From the NCBI RefSeq assembly GCF_038502225.1, contig NC_091323.1:22916345-22980344 (forward strand): 64,000 nucleotides of DNA, in the 5' to 3' direction. The translations under genes and the position numbers were made by a program. Numbering within the stretch: position 1 is the stretch's first letter; each line of letters begins with the position of its first letter. A model generated the notes under the pieces. The model was not told where the DNA came from, ran no database searches, and saw nothing but the letters and a program-made list of their open reading frames with translations. This DNA comes from Cherax quadricarinatus (taxonomy: Eukaryota > Arthropoda > Malacostraca > Decapoda > Parastacidae). Below, piece after piece: positions 52,965-63,931 of the stretch.

Positions 52965-53320
52965 TTGGTGGTGGTGTGGGTGGTTGTAGTGGTAGTACTA
53001 ATGGTGGTGGTGATGGTGATGGTTGGTGGTGGTGAGGATAGCAAGTTAGTTAGTTTATTCAGGTATACACAAATACAATTACATACATAGATTATCATAC
53101 ATAGCAGCATGTGTGTAAAGAACCTAGGTTAACCCCAAAAAAGTCAGACAAAGTGACTTTTTTCTATTGGGGTTCTTTAATGGTAGTGCTGGTGATGGTG
53201 GGGTTAGTGGTGGTGGTTGTAGGGGGTGGGTGATAACTGTGGATGGTAGCCGAGGTAGTGCAGGTGTTGGTGGTGCTGGTGTGGTTGTGGTAGCAAGGTG
53301 GAAGAGGCGCTGGTAAATGC
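52965..53320. repeat. GGT-rich region and CCAATAGAAAAAAGTCAC inverted pair
   Basis: GGTGGT-type imperfect repeats at 52965-53038 and 53185-53295. Between them TAACCCCAAAAAAGTCAGAC and GTGACTTTTTTCTATTGGGG (53131-53172) form a short imperfect hairpin related to the end region of the type B SINE. Confidence 0.6.
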
Positions 53321-53324
53321 AGTC

Positions 53325-53615
53325 ATTATCCTGGTTTTTCCTCCTCCTTCTCCCCCCTTAGCCCTTTCCCGTGCCACTACCCCTCTTCAACGTCTACTAC
53401 GCCTCCCCTCCCATCAACACTTTCCCCTCCCTTCTTCCTCACCAGTCAAGAAATCGTACTTACCGAAGCTTATCCATCTCAGTATGCCTGACTGCTCGGG
53501 TCGTTCCACCTGTTCTGAACTTGAACCTTCCTCATCCTCCTTCACTTAATGATAATTTTAACGATGTATGAATGTATTCGCTCATGTATTCGCTTATTAT
53601 TTTAACGAGTCCCCT
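53325..53615. other. pyrimidine-rich DNA, no gene recognised
   Basis: Two overlapping plus frames of 66-83 codons with Pro/Ser/Leu composition and no motif. I would not annotate them as genes. Confidence 0.35.
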
Positions 53616-53619
53616 CTTC

Positions 53620-53702
53620 CATACCAGGACTGATTAAGCCATTCGTGGGCGAAACGCTTCATTTTAATAAATGTACTGAACTGTATGTGTTTTCTTTTCC
53701 AT
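53620..53702 (+). repeat. GGGCGAAACGCTTC repeat
   Basis: Shares GGCGAAACG and AATAAATGTACTGAACTGTA with 12905-12945. Single arm, not a full palindrome. Confidence 0.6.
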
Positions 53703-54470
53703 ACATAACATGTCGAGGGCACAAGAAATGTTCTGTGCTACACATTCAGTCTGGTGCCACACACAGGCGAGATTTAACAGGTCAGTTGAACAGCGACCTT
53801 TCTGAAATCACAGACCTCAGCACATTGATAGCCAAGCATTGTTAACTTTTGCAATAAGATTATAGATTTTATCAGTGACTGGCCATCTAAAAGTGATATT
53901 TGTCCGTAGTTGCTGATCATCGTCATTAAAAGGGGACCAGAATTACATTTTTTTTCACGAAGAGGGTCATAGTAAACACGAGAGGCGATGCTAGTAGCTG
54001 TTCAGCTCGTGTTTACCAACTGTGATCCTCTTTGTGGGTGAAAATCTGGTATTTAATACTTACAAGTTGTGGCTGAAAACACATCAGCCAAAAAAAAAAA
54101 AAACAGAACGTTTTATTTTTGAAACATTTTGGTCAGGAGACCAAGTGTGTGGCGAGAATGAAGTCCAGGACTAAAATATGATGAAAATAAAACATCCTAA
54201 ACAAAGACACATGGAAAGCTGTAACTCCCACAGCCTTCTCTGTTCCAGGAATTTCATTATCTATGCCTCTTCTATTATCACTTCCTGCAACATGGACACC
54301 ATTCTTGCAGCCAGCTATGTTTGTCTGTGACTGGAACTTTCACTTTCGCAGTACCAGCTTCTGCGAGACTGATAGCGATATCCATCCACTAAGTAAAGTA
54401 TGCCTTGTCTTATCGACCTCAAAATAATAACACTGAGGGAGTCTATAAGGAAGGTGAAACTCTATAAGTT
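53703..54470. other. no gene; imperfect foldback at 53955-54045
   Basis: CACGAAGAGGGTCATAGTAA and ACACGAG pair with CTCGTGTTTACCAACTGTGA and CCTCTTTGTGGGTG, giving arms of about 30 bases with mismatches. The remaining sequence is not recognised. Confidence 0.45.
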
Positions 54471-54472
54471 TA

Positions 54473-54908
54473 GCCTTGTACTCGCTGGAACGCAGACAAG
54501 AGAGATATATCATAAGCTACACTTGGAAACTTCTAGAAGGAATGGGCCCGAATCTGTACACACAAATCACTCCCTACGAAAGTAAGAGACTGGATAGGTG
54601 GTGCAAAATGCCCCCAATGAAAAGTAGGGGTGCCACTGGTACACTAAGAGAAAACACTAAATATCTGGGGCCTAAGACTGTTCAACAGCCTCCCACCATG
54701 CATAAGGGAATTACGTATAGACCCCTGGCTGCCTTCAAGAGGGAGCTGGATAGATACTTTAACCCGGTGCTGGATCAGCTGGGCTGTGGTTCGTACGTTG
54801 GACTACATGCGGCCAGCAGTAACAGCCTAATCCACCGCCAGGCCTGGTCGTGGACCGGGCCGCGGGGGCGTTGATCCCCGGAATACCCTCCAGGTAGACT
54901 CCAGGTGG
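54473..54908 (+). mobile_element. family A 3' fragment
   Basis: Frame (54476-54874) reads MYSLERRQERYIISYTWKLL, YTQITPYESKRLDRWCKMPP and DRYFNPVLDQLGCGSYVGLH to WSWTGPRGR with one frameshift near 54660. It ends GGAATACCCTCCAGGTAGAC TCCAGGT. A single internal deletion removes the LVDQ codons. Confidence 0.87.
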
Positions 54909-55110
54909 GGAGGGAGAGGACTGCAGTGAGTGCAGTGGAGAGGGAGAGTGGGAGTGAGAGGGGGGAGCATGTGCGGAGGGGAAGGAATGCAGGAAGGGAG
55001 AGCAGATGGAGAGGGAAGAGAGTTGCAATGAAGGAAGGGTTCAGCGGTGGGGAGGGCAAGGGATGCTGTGATGGAGGGAGAAGAAATGGGGGAGACACAT
55101 CCATCAACAC
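54909..55110. other. purine-rich G/A segment
   Basis: GGGAGAGTGGGAGTGAGAGG-like composition; no strict repeat. Confidence 0.5.
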
Positions 55111-55180
55111 CTGGTTGCTGTGTTTGGTATCGAAAAAACTCAGAAAATAAACGATACCTCAGGAACGATTGTTAACCAGG

Positions 55181-55246
<66 letters not shown>
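55181..55246. repeat. (TG)n microsatellite
   Basis: 33 TG units with no retrotransposon attached. Confidence 0.95.
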
Positions 55247-55247
<1 letters not shown>

Positions 55248-55537
55248 TGGAGACACAACAGCTACGGGCCAATCACAGGTTAGATCTGTTGTGGGGTTCC
55301 ACCACTCACAAGCCTGTTTCCTATTTTGTTAAACTGCGAGTCTATTTCGTGACGTTGTGTTATTTTTGACCTTAATATACATATAGTTGCACACATAGTG
55401 AGCCAGGTGTGCAGTGTAAACACTTGAACCTTCGAGTGTGTTGCTGATACAGAAAGTTGCGGTTTTGTGAATAATGGAACACTGCTGATGGAGGGAGACG
55501 CGAAATGGTGGCTCAGGGAAGAAAGGAGAGTGGTCCA

Positions 55538-55655
55538 TGGTGTTCCGTGAGTGTTTCTTGGTGTTTCGTGAGTGTTTTTTGATGTTTCATAAGTATTCCT
55601 TGATGTTTTATAAGTGTTCCTTGACGTTTTGTGATTGTTCCTTGATGTTTCGTAT
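55538..55655. repeat. 21-bp short tandem repeat, TGTTTCGTGAGTGTTCCTTG
   Basis: Five and a half units, each diverged by two to four substitutions. The plus frame over it (55537-55809) is Cys/Phe-rich by repetition. Only short ATT and T tracts (55742, 56043-56070) follow until 56390. Confidence 0.85.
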
Positions 55656-55809
55656 CACCAGAGGGGCTCTTGAAACAAACCTTCCGTTCTCCAGGCTCTT
55701 GAAGACGAGCATGGGTTTACAGTTTTCTGATCATGACGATGATTATTATTATTATTATTATTGTAGTAGTATCATTACACCTATACGTCTGCAAGCACAG
55801 TTAATGTGA

Positions 55810-56390
55810 CAAAATGCTTCTTCTTTTATATGTAAAAAAGGCCGGTTGTGTGGACATTACTTAATCTCAGACTACCATTTTCCTTAGATATCTGAGTCTT
55901 CTAGATACCACCACTCATCTCGTTGTCCTCCCAGCCAGAGTTAAAATGAGTACACAGGCTGGCTACCGTATTTAACGTTTTATTAACCTCTAAATATTTC
56001 ATTCCTAATCGTTGTAGTTCGATATTTTTCAACCAGAGTTCTGTTTTTTTTTTTTTTTTTTTTTTTTTTTGTGAATTTGTATTTTTATGTTTGAGATTTT
56101 TTTTTTGCTTGCGTTTTTCTAGTATTTTTTTGTGTATTTTGTGTTAATGTTTTGTTAGTGTTTTTTATATATATTTTTGTACGTTTTTATGAGAGGTTTT
56201 CGGGTTGTGTTCATATGTTCTTTATGTGTGTGTTTGAATTTTTTATGATAAGCATTTTTTTTGTGATCTGCCTATGATAATTAAAGGATCAAGGTTGCAG
56301 ACTTACGGTAGTTAACTAAACAAGCGAGTGATGGTTTAGTAACGTTAACGAGGTGGTTAAGAGGACGAGGATGTCAAGTGGCAGGTTAGA
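55810..56390. other. T-rich DNA without genes
   Basis: Includes a 28-base T run at 56043-56070 and TTTTTGTG-rich sequence to 56260. Nothing coding recognised. Confidence 0.45.
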
Positions 56391-56392
56391 TA

Positions 56393-56535
56393 AGGTTTGT
56401 CAGGAAACAGGACAAGTGTTTCCTGATGTGGGTTTTAGTCATATGATGACCAACAGCTGGAGCTTTTGGTCATCTGACCGAGGCCTTCCGGTGGCTTACC
56501 CCTCCACCCCTTTAAAGATTATGGTTATGATTAGG
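56393..56535 (+). repeat. GACAAGTGTTTCCTGATG repeat
   Basis: Good copy: AAGGTTTGTCAGGAAACAGG, AGTCATATGATGACC, GGAGCTTTTGGTCATCTGAC and CTCCACCCCTTTAAAGATTA. Used here as the reference for the other three. Confidence 0.78.
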
Positions 56536-56559
56536 CTAAGTAATATACTACACTGGGGT

Positions 56560-56662
56560 TGACACACACACACAGTGAAGAGTGAAGAGGCGGGGCCAGG
56601 AGCTGGGAATCGACCCCTGCAACCTCAACTAGGTGAGTATAACTAGGTGAGTACACACACAC
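56560..56662 (+). mobile_element. family B end flanked by CA on both sides
   Basis: After (CA)6 come AGTGAAGAGTGAAGAGGCGG, GGCCAGGAGCTGGGAATCGA and GCAACCTCAACTAGGTGAGT with a second AACTAGGTGAGTAC, then ACACACACAC. Only about 75 bp of element remain. Confidence 0.82.
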
Positions 56663-56682
56663 CAATCTATCCACCCACCTTG

Positions 56683-56925
56683 CATTGTTATTATTGAGGA
56701 GCGCTAAACCCGGAGAGATTATACAACACCTGTGTGTGGAGATGGGGTGGGGTTTACTTGGAGAGGGTTCCGGGGGTCAACTCCCCCGCGGGGGTGGAAG
56801 GTATTTAGGCTTAATTCAGGGAAGTGGAGCACAGATCCAATTCCCTAGATCAAGAGCCCCTCACCAGGGTCAAGGAAGTACCCACCTCGCAGGGGAATTC
56901 AAGCAGGCAACTCCCATTGTCTGTT
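56683..56925 (-). repeat. GGGTTTAGCGCTCC repeat split by family A
   Basis: GAGCGCTAAACCCGGAGAGA at the left and TTAGGCTTAATTCAGGGAAG to CAAGAGCCCCTCACCAGGGT at the right correspond to one continuous copy at 36890-37030. Between them lies a family A end (56748-56797). Confidence 0.75.
56748..56797 (-). mobile_element. 50-bp family A end nested in another repeat
   Basis: ACTTGGAGAGGGTTCCGGGG and GTCAACTCCCCCGCGGGGG. It is an extremely short 5'-truncated insertion or a gene-conversion patch. Confidence 0.65.
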
Positions 56926-56933
56926 CTTAAGAT

Positions 56934-57187
56934 AAGATTTTGTTTGGTTATCTTGGTTTAGTGGCCCAAGATAACCCAAGAAAATCAGTGTCATCGAGGA
57001 CTGCCTCTTATTACCATTGTGGTCCTTAAATTTTGTCCCCCAGGATGCAACCAACACCAGTCGACTAACACCCAGGTACCTACTTGCTAGGTGAACGGGA
57101 ACAGCGGGTCTCAGGAAACACGCCCAGTGTTTCCACCCATGTCGGGGATCGAACTACGGACACTCAGCGTGAGACAATAGTGCTGCC
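56934..57187 (-). mobile_element. tRNA-derived SINE, type B tail
   Basis: Minus strand: B box TAGTTCGATCCCCGAC, central domain AGGTACCTGGGTGTTAGTCG, tail GATTTTCTTGGGTTATCTTG ending AAAATCTTATCTTAAG. Head partly diverged. Confidence 0.82.
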
Positions 57188-57255
57188 TACCTGGACTATA
57201 CCTGGAGAGGGTTTCGTCGGACAACGCCCCACCGGCCTCGTCTGTGACTAGGTAA
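57188..57255 (-). mobile_element. degenerate family A end
   Basis: TATACCTGGAGAGGGTTTCG and ACAACGCCCCACCGGCCTCG resemble the terminal part. Short and diverged. Confidence 0.5.
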
Positions 57256-57264
57256 ACATTAAAC

Positions 57265-57471
57265 AGAACCTGGGTGGGTCTCGACACCCCCGTCACAGCG
57301 CCGGGCGGGTCTCGACACCCCGTCACAGCGCTGGGAGGGTCTCGACACCCCCGTCACAGCGCCGGGCGGGTCTTGATACCCCCGTCACAGCGTCGGGCGG
57401 GTCTTGATACCCACGTCACAGCGGCGAGCGGGTCTTGACACCCTCGTCACAGCGCCGAGCGGGTCTACCTA
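57265..57471. repeat. 31-bp minisatellite, interrupted
   Basis: Six units with GGGTCTCGACACCCCCGTCA and CAGCGCCGGGC. A partial unit, CCCCCGCCACAGCGCCACCC, reappears at 58042-58062 after the family A insertion, so the array once continued there. Confidence 0.9.
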
Positions 57472-58041
57472 CCTGGAGGTTATTCTTGGGATCAACGCCC
57501 CCGCGGCCCGGTCCACGACCAGGCCTCCCGGTGGATCAGGGCCTGATCAACCAGGCTGTTACTGCTGGCCGTTCGCAGTCCAACATATGAACCACAGCCC
57601 AGCTGATCCGGCACTGACTTTAGGTATCTGTTCAGCTCTCTCTTGAAGGCAGCCAGGGGTTTATTGGTAATTCCCCTTATGCTTGGTGGGAGGCTGTTGA
57701 ACAGTCTTGGGCCCCGGACACTTATGGTGTTTTCTCTTAGTGTGCCAATGGCGCCCCTACTTTTAATTGGGGGTGTTTTGCATCGCCTGCCCAGTCTTTT
57801 ACTTTCGTTGGGAGTGATTTCTGTGTGCAGATTCGGGACCATTCCTTTTAGGATTTTTGAAGTGTAGATTATGATATATCTCTCTCTCCTGCGTTCCAAC
57901 GAGTACAGGTTAAGTGCTTCCAAGCGTTCCCAGTAGTTCAGGTGATTGACAGAACTTACACGTGCAGTAAAGGTTCTCTGTACACTCTCTAGATCTACAA
58001 TTTCACCTGCTTTGAACGGAGATGTTAATGTACAGCAGTAT
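57472..58041 (-). mobile_element. family A 3' fragment inserted into a minisatellite
   Basis: The 143-codon minus frame (57492-57923) reads SLERRRERYIIIYTSKILKG through KLGRRCK-like, LFNSLPPSIRGITNKPLAAF and VPDQLGCGSYVGLRTASSNS to WTGPRGR. It extends upstream without a start to the codons near SPFKAGEI. The frame is intact, so the copy is young. Minisatellite sequence lies on both sides, with at most about five bases lost. Confidence 0.88.
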
Positions 58042-58064
58042 CCCCCGCCACAGCGCCACCCGTG

Positions 58065-58293
58065 TAATTCAGATTTATCAGTTAATGCTTTTCAAGAAAA
58101 ATAAAGAACTTTCCGCTCCTACACATAGCAAAAAAAAGTCTAAAAATTATTAAAACAAAGTGAAACATAGTCGCAAAAGCCCTCACGTTAAGGTCGACTT
58201 TGACTGTCGTTATTTTAATAAAGTGAGACAGAGAGTTGTTTATCATCTTAATGTTAGGATGTGATGTTTTATGTCAGCGTAGTAAAGAGAGTC

Positions 58294-58296
<3 letters not shown>
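58065..58296. other. no recognised feature
   Basis: AT-rich, non-repetitive. Confidence 0.35.

Positions 58297-58353
<57 letters not shown>
58297..58353. repeat. (ATT)n microsatellite
   Basis: 19 ATT units. No SINE tail is visible before it, unlike 938 and 18016. Confidence 0.95.
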
Positions 58354-58356
<3 letters not shown>

Positions 58357-58496
58357 CTTATGATTATCATTTCATTAATATTATTATTGGTTGTATTTAT
58401 TTGTTCTTTTCATCTATCACTGTATTTAATTAAGAGACATGAATGTGGGGTGTACGTTACATTATGAACGTGTGTATATGTATGAGAGTCCGAGCG

Positions 58497-58509
58497 TGTG
58501 TGTGTGTGT

Positions 58510-58556
<47 letters not shown>
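58497..58556. repeat. (TG)n microsatellite
   Basis: About 30 TG units with one TATG, ending in a CGCG-rich stretch. Confidence 0.95.
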
Positions 58557-58560
<4 letters not shown>

Positions 58561-58713
58561 CGCGTGAGCGTTGCGTGCCACAACCAATATATTGAGAACA
58601 TTTATTTCTCGTGATGTAACGCGCCGTTCACTGGCCCGGAGTCTTGTCAACACACTGTTTATTATTCTCGCGGGTTAATAACTGCCTGGGTGAGGCGCAC
58701 GTAAACACCCACA

Positions 58714-58716
<3 letters not shown>

Positions 58717-58799
<83 letters not shown>
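58717..58799. repeat. (TG)n microsatellite
   Basis: About 41 pure TG units. An A29 run follows at 58891-58919 without a recognisable retrotransposon before it. Confidence 0.95.
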
Positions 58800-58800
<1 letters not shown>

Positions 58801-59024
58801 AGTATTGCAGCACCTACTTTGCTGTGCACTCTGCCATTGCTCGGTTATTTGCATTCTAATTCCCCTTTTTTATACGTTCCGTCTTATAGGCAAAAAAAAA
58901 AAAAAAAAAAAAAAAAAAACAGCATTTTTAAGGTTAGAAGGAATTTACTGTTCAGTTCCTACTACCGTCATTCTTTGTAGCAAATTCCATACAGACATTC
59001 TTGCGACGTCTAAGAGCCGTTGCA

Positions 59025-61695
59025 AGCACACCGCAGCAGCACCCACCTCTTGAAGCACACCACAGCAGCACCCACCTCTTGAAGCACACCGCAGCAGCAC
59101 CAACCTCTTGAAGTACACCGCAGCAGCACCCACCTTGTGAAGCACACCGCAACAGCGCCCACCTCTTGAAGTACACCGCAGCAGCACCAACCTCTTGAAG
59201 CACACCACAGCAGCACCCACCTCTTGAAGCACACCGCAGCAGCACCCACCTCTTGAAGCACACCACAGCAGCACCCACCTCTTGAAGCACACCACAGCAG
59301 CACCCACCTCTTGAAGTACACCGCAGCAGCACCCACCTCTTGAAGCACACCACAGCAGCACCCACCTCTTGAAGTACACCGCAGCAGCATCCACCTCTTG
59401 AAGCACACCGCAGCAGCACCCACCTCTTGAAGCACACCGCAGCAGCACCCACCTCTTGAAGCACACCACAGCAGCACCCACCTCTTGAAGTACACCGCAG
59501 CAGCATCCACCTCTTGAAGTACACCGCAGCAGCACCCACCTCTTGAAGTACACCGCAGCAGCACCCACCTCTTGAAGCACACCGCAGCAGCACCCACCTC
59601 TTGAAGCACACCACAGCAGCACCCACCTCTTGAAGTACACCGCAGCAGCATCCACCTCTTGAAGTACACCGCAGTAGCACCCACCTCTTGAAGTACACCG
59701 CAGCAGCACCCACCTCTTGAAGTACACCACAGCAGCACCGACCTCTTGAAGTACACCGCAGCAGCACCCACCTCTTGAAGCACACCGCAGCAACACCCAC
59801 CTCTTGAAGTACACTGCAGCAGCACCCACCTCTTGAAGCACACCGCAGCAGCACCCACCTCTTGAAGCACACCGCAGCAGCACCCACCTCTTGAAGTACA
59901 CCGCAGCAGCACCCACCTCTTGAAGCACACCGTAGCAGCACCCACCTCTTGAAGTACACCACAGCAGCACCCACCTCTTGAAGTACACCGCAGCAGCACC
60001 CACCTCTTGAAGCACACCGCAGCAGCACCCACCTCTTGAAGTACACTGCAGCAGCACCCACCTCTTGAAGCACACCGCAGCAGCACCCACCTCTTGAAGC
60101 ACACCGCAGCAGCACCCACCTCTTGAAGTACACCGCAGCAGCACCCACCTCTTGAAGTACACCGCAGCAGCACCCACCTTGTGAAGCACACCGCAGCAGC
60201 ACCCACCTCTTGAAGTACACCGCAGCAGCACCCACCTCTTGAAGTACACCGCAGCAGCACCCACCTCTTGAAGTACACTGCAGCAGCACCCACCTCTTGA
60301 AGTACACTGCAGCAGCACCCACCTCTTGAAGCACACCGCAGCAGCACCCACCTCTTGAAGCACACCGCAGCAGCACCCACCTCTTGAAGTACACCACAGC
60401 AGCACCCACCTCTTGAAGTACACCGCAGCAGCACCCACCTCTTGAAGTACACCGCAGCAGCACCCACCTTGTGAAGCACACCGCAGCAGCACCCACCTCT
60501 TGAAGTACACCGCAGCAGCACCCACCTCTTGAAGTACACCGCAGCAGCACCCACCTCTTGAAGTACACCGCAGCAGCACCCACCTCTTGAAGTACACCGC
60601 AGCAGCACCCACCTCGTGAAGCACACCGCAGCAGCACCCACCTCGTGAAGCACACCGCAGCAGCACCCACCTCGTGAAGCACACCGCAGCAGCACCCACC
60701 TTGTGAAGCACACCACAGCAGCACCCACCTCTTGAAGCACACCACAGCAGCACCCACCTCTTGAAGCACACCGCAGCAGCACCCACCTTGTGAAGCACAC
60801 CGCAGCAGCACCCACCTAGTGAAGCACACTGCAGCAGCACCCACCTAGTGAAGCATACTGCAGCAGCACCCACCTAGTGAAGCACACCGCAGCAGCACCC
60901 AACTAGTGAAGCACACCGCAGCAGCACCCACCTAGTGAAGCACACCACAGCAGCACCCACCTAGTGAAGCACACCGCAGCAGCACCCACCTAGTGAAGCA
61001 CACCGCAGCAGCACCCACCTAGTGAAGCACACCGCAGCAGCACCCACCTAGTGAAGCACACCGCAGCAGCACCCACCTAGTGAAGCACACCGCAGCAGCA
61101 CCCATCTCGTGAACCACACCGCAGCAGCACCCACCTCGTGAAGCACACCGCAGCAGCACCCACCTTGTGAAGCACACCGCAGCAGCACCCACCTTGTGAA
61201 GCACACCGCAGCAGCACCCACCTTGTGAAGCACACCGCAGCAGCACCCACCTTGTGAAGCACACCGCAGCAGCACCCACCTCGTGAAGCACACCGCAGCA
61301 GCACCCACCTCGTGAAGCACACCGCAGCAGCACCCACCTCGTGAAGCACACCGCAGCAGCACCCACCTCGTGAAGCACACCGCAGCAGCACCCACTTTGT
61401 GAAGCACACCGCAGCAGCACCCACTTTGTGAAGCACACCGCAGCGGCACCCACCTCGTGAAGCACACCGCAGCAGCACCCACTTTGTGAAGCACACCGCA
61501 GCAGCACCCACCTTGTGAAGCACACCGCAGCAGCACCCACTTTGTGAAGCACACCGCAGCAGCACCCACCTTGTGAAGCACACCGCAGCAGCACCCACCT
61601 TGTGAAGCACACCGCAGCAGCACCCACCTTGTGAAGCACACCGCAGCAGCACCCACCTTGTGAAGCACACCGCAGCAGCACCCACCTCGTGAAGC
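59025..61695. repeat. 29-bp minisatellite, about 92 units
   Basis: The unit is CACCTCTTGAAGCACACCGC plus AGCAGCACC. Regional variants are sharply ordered: CTCTTGAAG(T/C)AC dominates 59030-60600; CTCGTGAAG and CTTGTGAAG occur near 60600-60800; CTAGTGAAG fills 60810-61085; CTTGTGAAG, CTCGTGAAG and TTTGTGAAG mix from 61100 to 61690. 29 is not divisible by three, so every open minus frame cycles through all three phases and frames of 600 codons appear in parallel. They are artefacts. Confidence 0.97.
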
Positions 61696-61744
61696 CTTTA
61701 AAAAGCTTAATATTGTGACGACGTCTGCATCAAGAGATGAGGGG

Positions 61745-62160
61745 ATTTAGCCATAATGTGAGACTGAAGGAAGTGAACCCGATGAATTTAAAAAGAGGTC
61801 AGAGAGGAGACATGATTACGACGTACGAGATACTCTTGAGGATTTGACAAGAGAGAATATCTACGAACAGATTTTCTGAAATTCCAGGGAAAGTGGCGAG
61901 GTGGCATTCAATGAAACTACTCAGATGAGCCGCAGAGACGCTAAGAAATACTTAAGGTCTCAGGAGGGTACATCAGTAGAATTAGCCACTACAGGAAGTG
62001 CGAGAGGAAGACTCGAAGCACTGTATGGAAAAGTAGGTATGACAGGGTCCAGAAAACAAGAAACCAATAAATCCTTCGATTGCAATATAAGAGGCGAGGC
62101 CAGGAGCTGTAATTTAACTCTTTCAAGCACAACTCTGTGAGCACAACTTGGTAAGTGCGT
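61745..62160 (+). pseudogene. degenerate family B 3' end
   Basis: VRLKEVNPMNLKRGQRGDMI corresponds to the ERLREIGLTTLEDRRxRGDMI block, then SRRDAKKYLRSQEG to the VRKYFFSHR block, and GGCGAGGCCAGGAGCTGTAA to the 3' end, with CACAACTTGGTAAGTGCGTA before the CA array. Many substitutions, so it is old. Confidence 0.7.
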
Positions 62161-62164
62161 AACA

Positions 62165-62246
<82 letters not shown>
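62161..62246. repeat. (CA)n microsatellite at a family B 3' end
   Basis: About 42 CA units with one CATA. Confidence 0.95.
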
Positions 62247-62247
<1 letters not shown>

Positions 62248-62523
62248 CAGATCTATATAATTATTTTAATATTCATACCTCCCCTAAAAATAACAACGTA
62301 CACCATTCAATAACTATCAAATGATTTCGCACCCCACCTCCCCACCGGCGCCAGTGTACCATGAAAATGTTGCTATCAAAAACTGTGTGGCAGCTCTGAC
62401 GGCCGATGGCCAACATTTTTTTTCCCCTTAACACTTCATAGCTTAACCCAACTTAACACAGCACATGTTTAATCCGTTAAGCTGGCGCTTTACCCATATT
62501 GTGGAGTGTGGACTAATGTACTC
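62247..62523. other. no recognised feature
   Basis: Unique-looking sequence between microsatellite and minisatellite. Confidence 0.35.
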
Positions 62524-63690
62524 TAGTAGTGCTCTCTCACTGGTGCTCTCTCACTGGTGCTCTCTCACTGGTGCTCTCTCACTGGTGCTCTCTCACTGGT
62601 GCTCTCTCACTGGTGCTCTCTCACTGGTGCTCTCTCACTGGTGCTCTCTCACTGGTGCTCTCTCACTGGTGCTCTCTCACTGGTGCTCTCTCACTGCTCT
62701 CTCACTGGTGCTCTCTCACTGGTGCTCTCTCACTGGTGCTCTCTCACTGGTGCTCTCCCACTGGTGCTCTCACTGGTGCTCTTTCACTGGTGTTCTCACT
62801 GGTGATCTCACTGGTGCTCTCTCACTGGTGCTCTCTCACTGGTGCTCTCTCACTGGTGCTCTCTCACTGGTGCTCTCTCACTGGTGCTCTCTCACTGGTG
62901 TTCTCTCACTGGTGCTCTCTCACTGGTGCTCTCTCACTGGTGCTCTCTCACTGGTGCTCTCTCACTGGTGCTCTCTCGCTGGTGCTCTCTCACTGCTCTC
63001 TCACTGGTGCTCTCACTAGTGCTCTCTCACTAGTGCTCTCTCACTTGTGCTCTCACTGGTGCTCTCACTGGTGCTCTCTCACTGGTGCTCTCACTGGTGC
63101 TCTCTCACTGGTGCTCTCACTGGTGCTCTCTCACTGGTGCTCTCACTGGTGCTCTCTCACTGGTGCTCTCAGTAGTGCTCTCTCACTAGTGCTCTCTCAC
63201 TAGTGCTCTCTCACTAGTGCTCTCTCACTGGTGCTCTCACTGGTGCTCTCTCACTGGTGCTCTCACTGGTGCTCTCTCACTGGTGCTCTCACTGGTGCTC
63301 TCTCACTGGTGCTCTCACTGGTGCTCTCTCACTGGTGCTCTCACTGGTGCTCTCTCACTGGTGCTCTCAGTAGTGCTCTCTCACTAGTGCTCTCTCACTA
63401 GTGCTCTCTCACTAGTGCTCTCTCACTGGTGCTCTCACTGGTGCTCTCTCACTGGTGCTCTCACTGGTGCTCTCTCACTGGTGCTCTCACTGGTGCTCTC
63501 TCACTGGTGCTCTCTCACTGGTGCTCTCACTGGTGCTCTCTCACTGGTGCTCTCAGTAGTGCTCTCTCACTGGTGCTCTCTCACTAGTGCTCTCTCACTG
63601 GTGCTCTCACTGGTGCTCTCTCACTGGTGCTCTCACTGGTGCTCTCTCACTGGTGCTCTCACTGATCTCACTGGTGCTCTCACTGCAGGA
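62524..63690. repeat. 12/14-bp minisatellite with higher-order repeat
   Basis: Units GTGCTCTCTCACTG (14 bp) and GTGCTCTCACTG (12 bp). The left half (62524-62750) is nearly all 14-bp units. From 63050 the two alternate. A longer period is marked by CTCAGTAGTGCTC at 63168, 63366 and 63552, about 198 and 186 bp apart. Open plus frames encoding CSLTGALSLVLSHW repeats are artefacts. Confidence 0.96.
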
Positions 63691-63837
63691 CCCATGTTTA
63701 AACTATGCTCATTTTGAACGTTTGTTCCGATCGTTCTTTCTAGTTTTTTATATCTTCGTGATTTATTTGAAGAATGTGAAAAGCAAACTGACGCTTTGTT
63801 TATATGATTTTGTTATATGATTGCGTTTTTGATTACT

Positions 63838-63905
63838 TGGATCAAGAGCCCTGCAAAATCACTCTCCGGGGGCGTTGACCCCCGAAACCCTCTCCAGGTA
63901 GGCCT
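63838..63905 (+). mobile_element. short family A end next to CAAGAGCCC repeat piece
   Basis: TTGGATCAAGAGCCCTGCAA comes from the TTTAGCGCT interspersed repeat. It is followed by CGGGGGCGTTGACCCCCGAA and CCCTCTCCAGGTAGG, the family A end in plus orientation. Confidence 0.65.
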
Positions 63906-63924
63906 CCTCTCCCTCCTTTGAATG

Positions 63925-63931
<7 letters not shown>

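Noticed and set aside
55181..55246. another family B insertion at a TG array
   Set aside because: Neither flank contains family B sequence, so free AC/TG arrays also exist; I kept it as a plain microsatellite.
58891..58919. A29 run as a retrotransposon tail
   Set aside because: No element-like sequence precedes it; a (TG)n and unique DNA lie upstream.
58945..60873. 600-640-codon Cys/Gly-rich frames
   Set aside because: Three parallel minus frames read the same 29-bp unit in all phases, so none is favoured.
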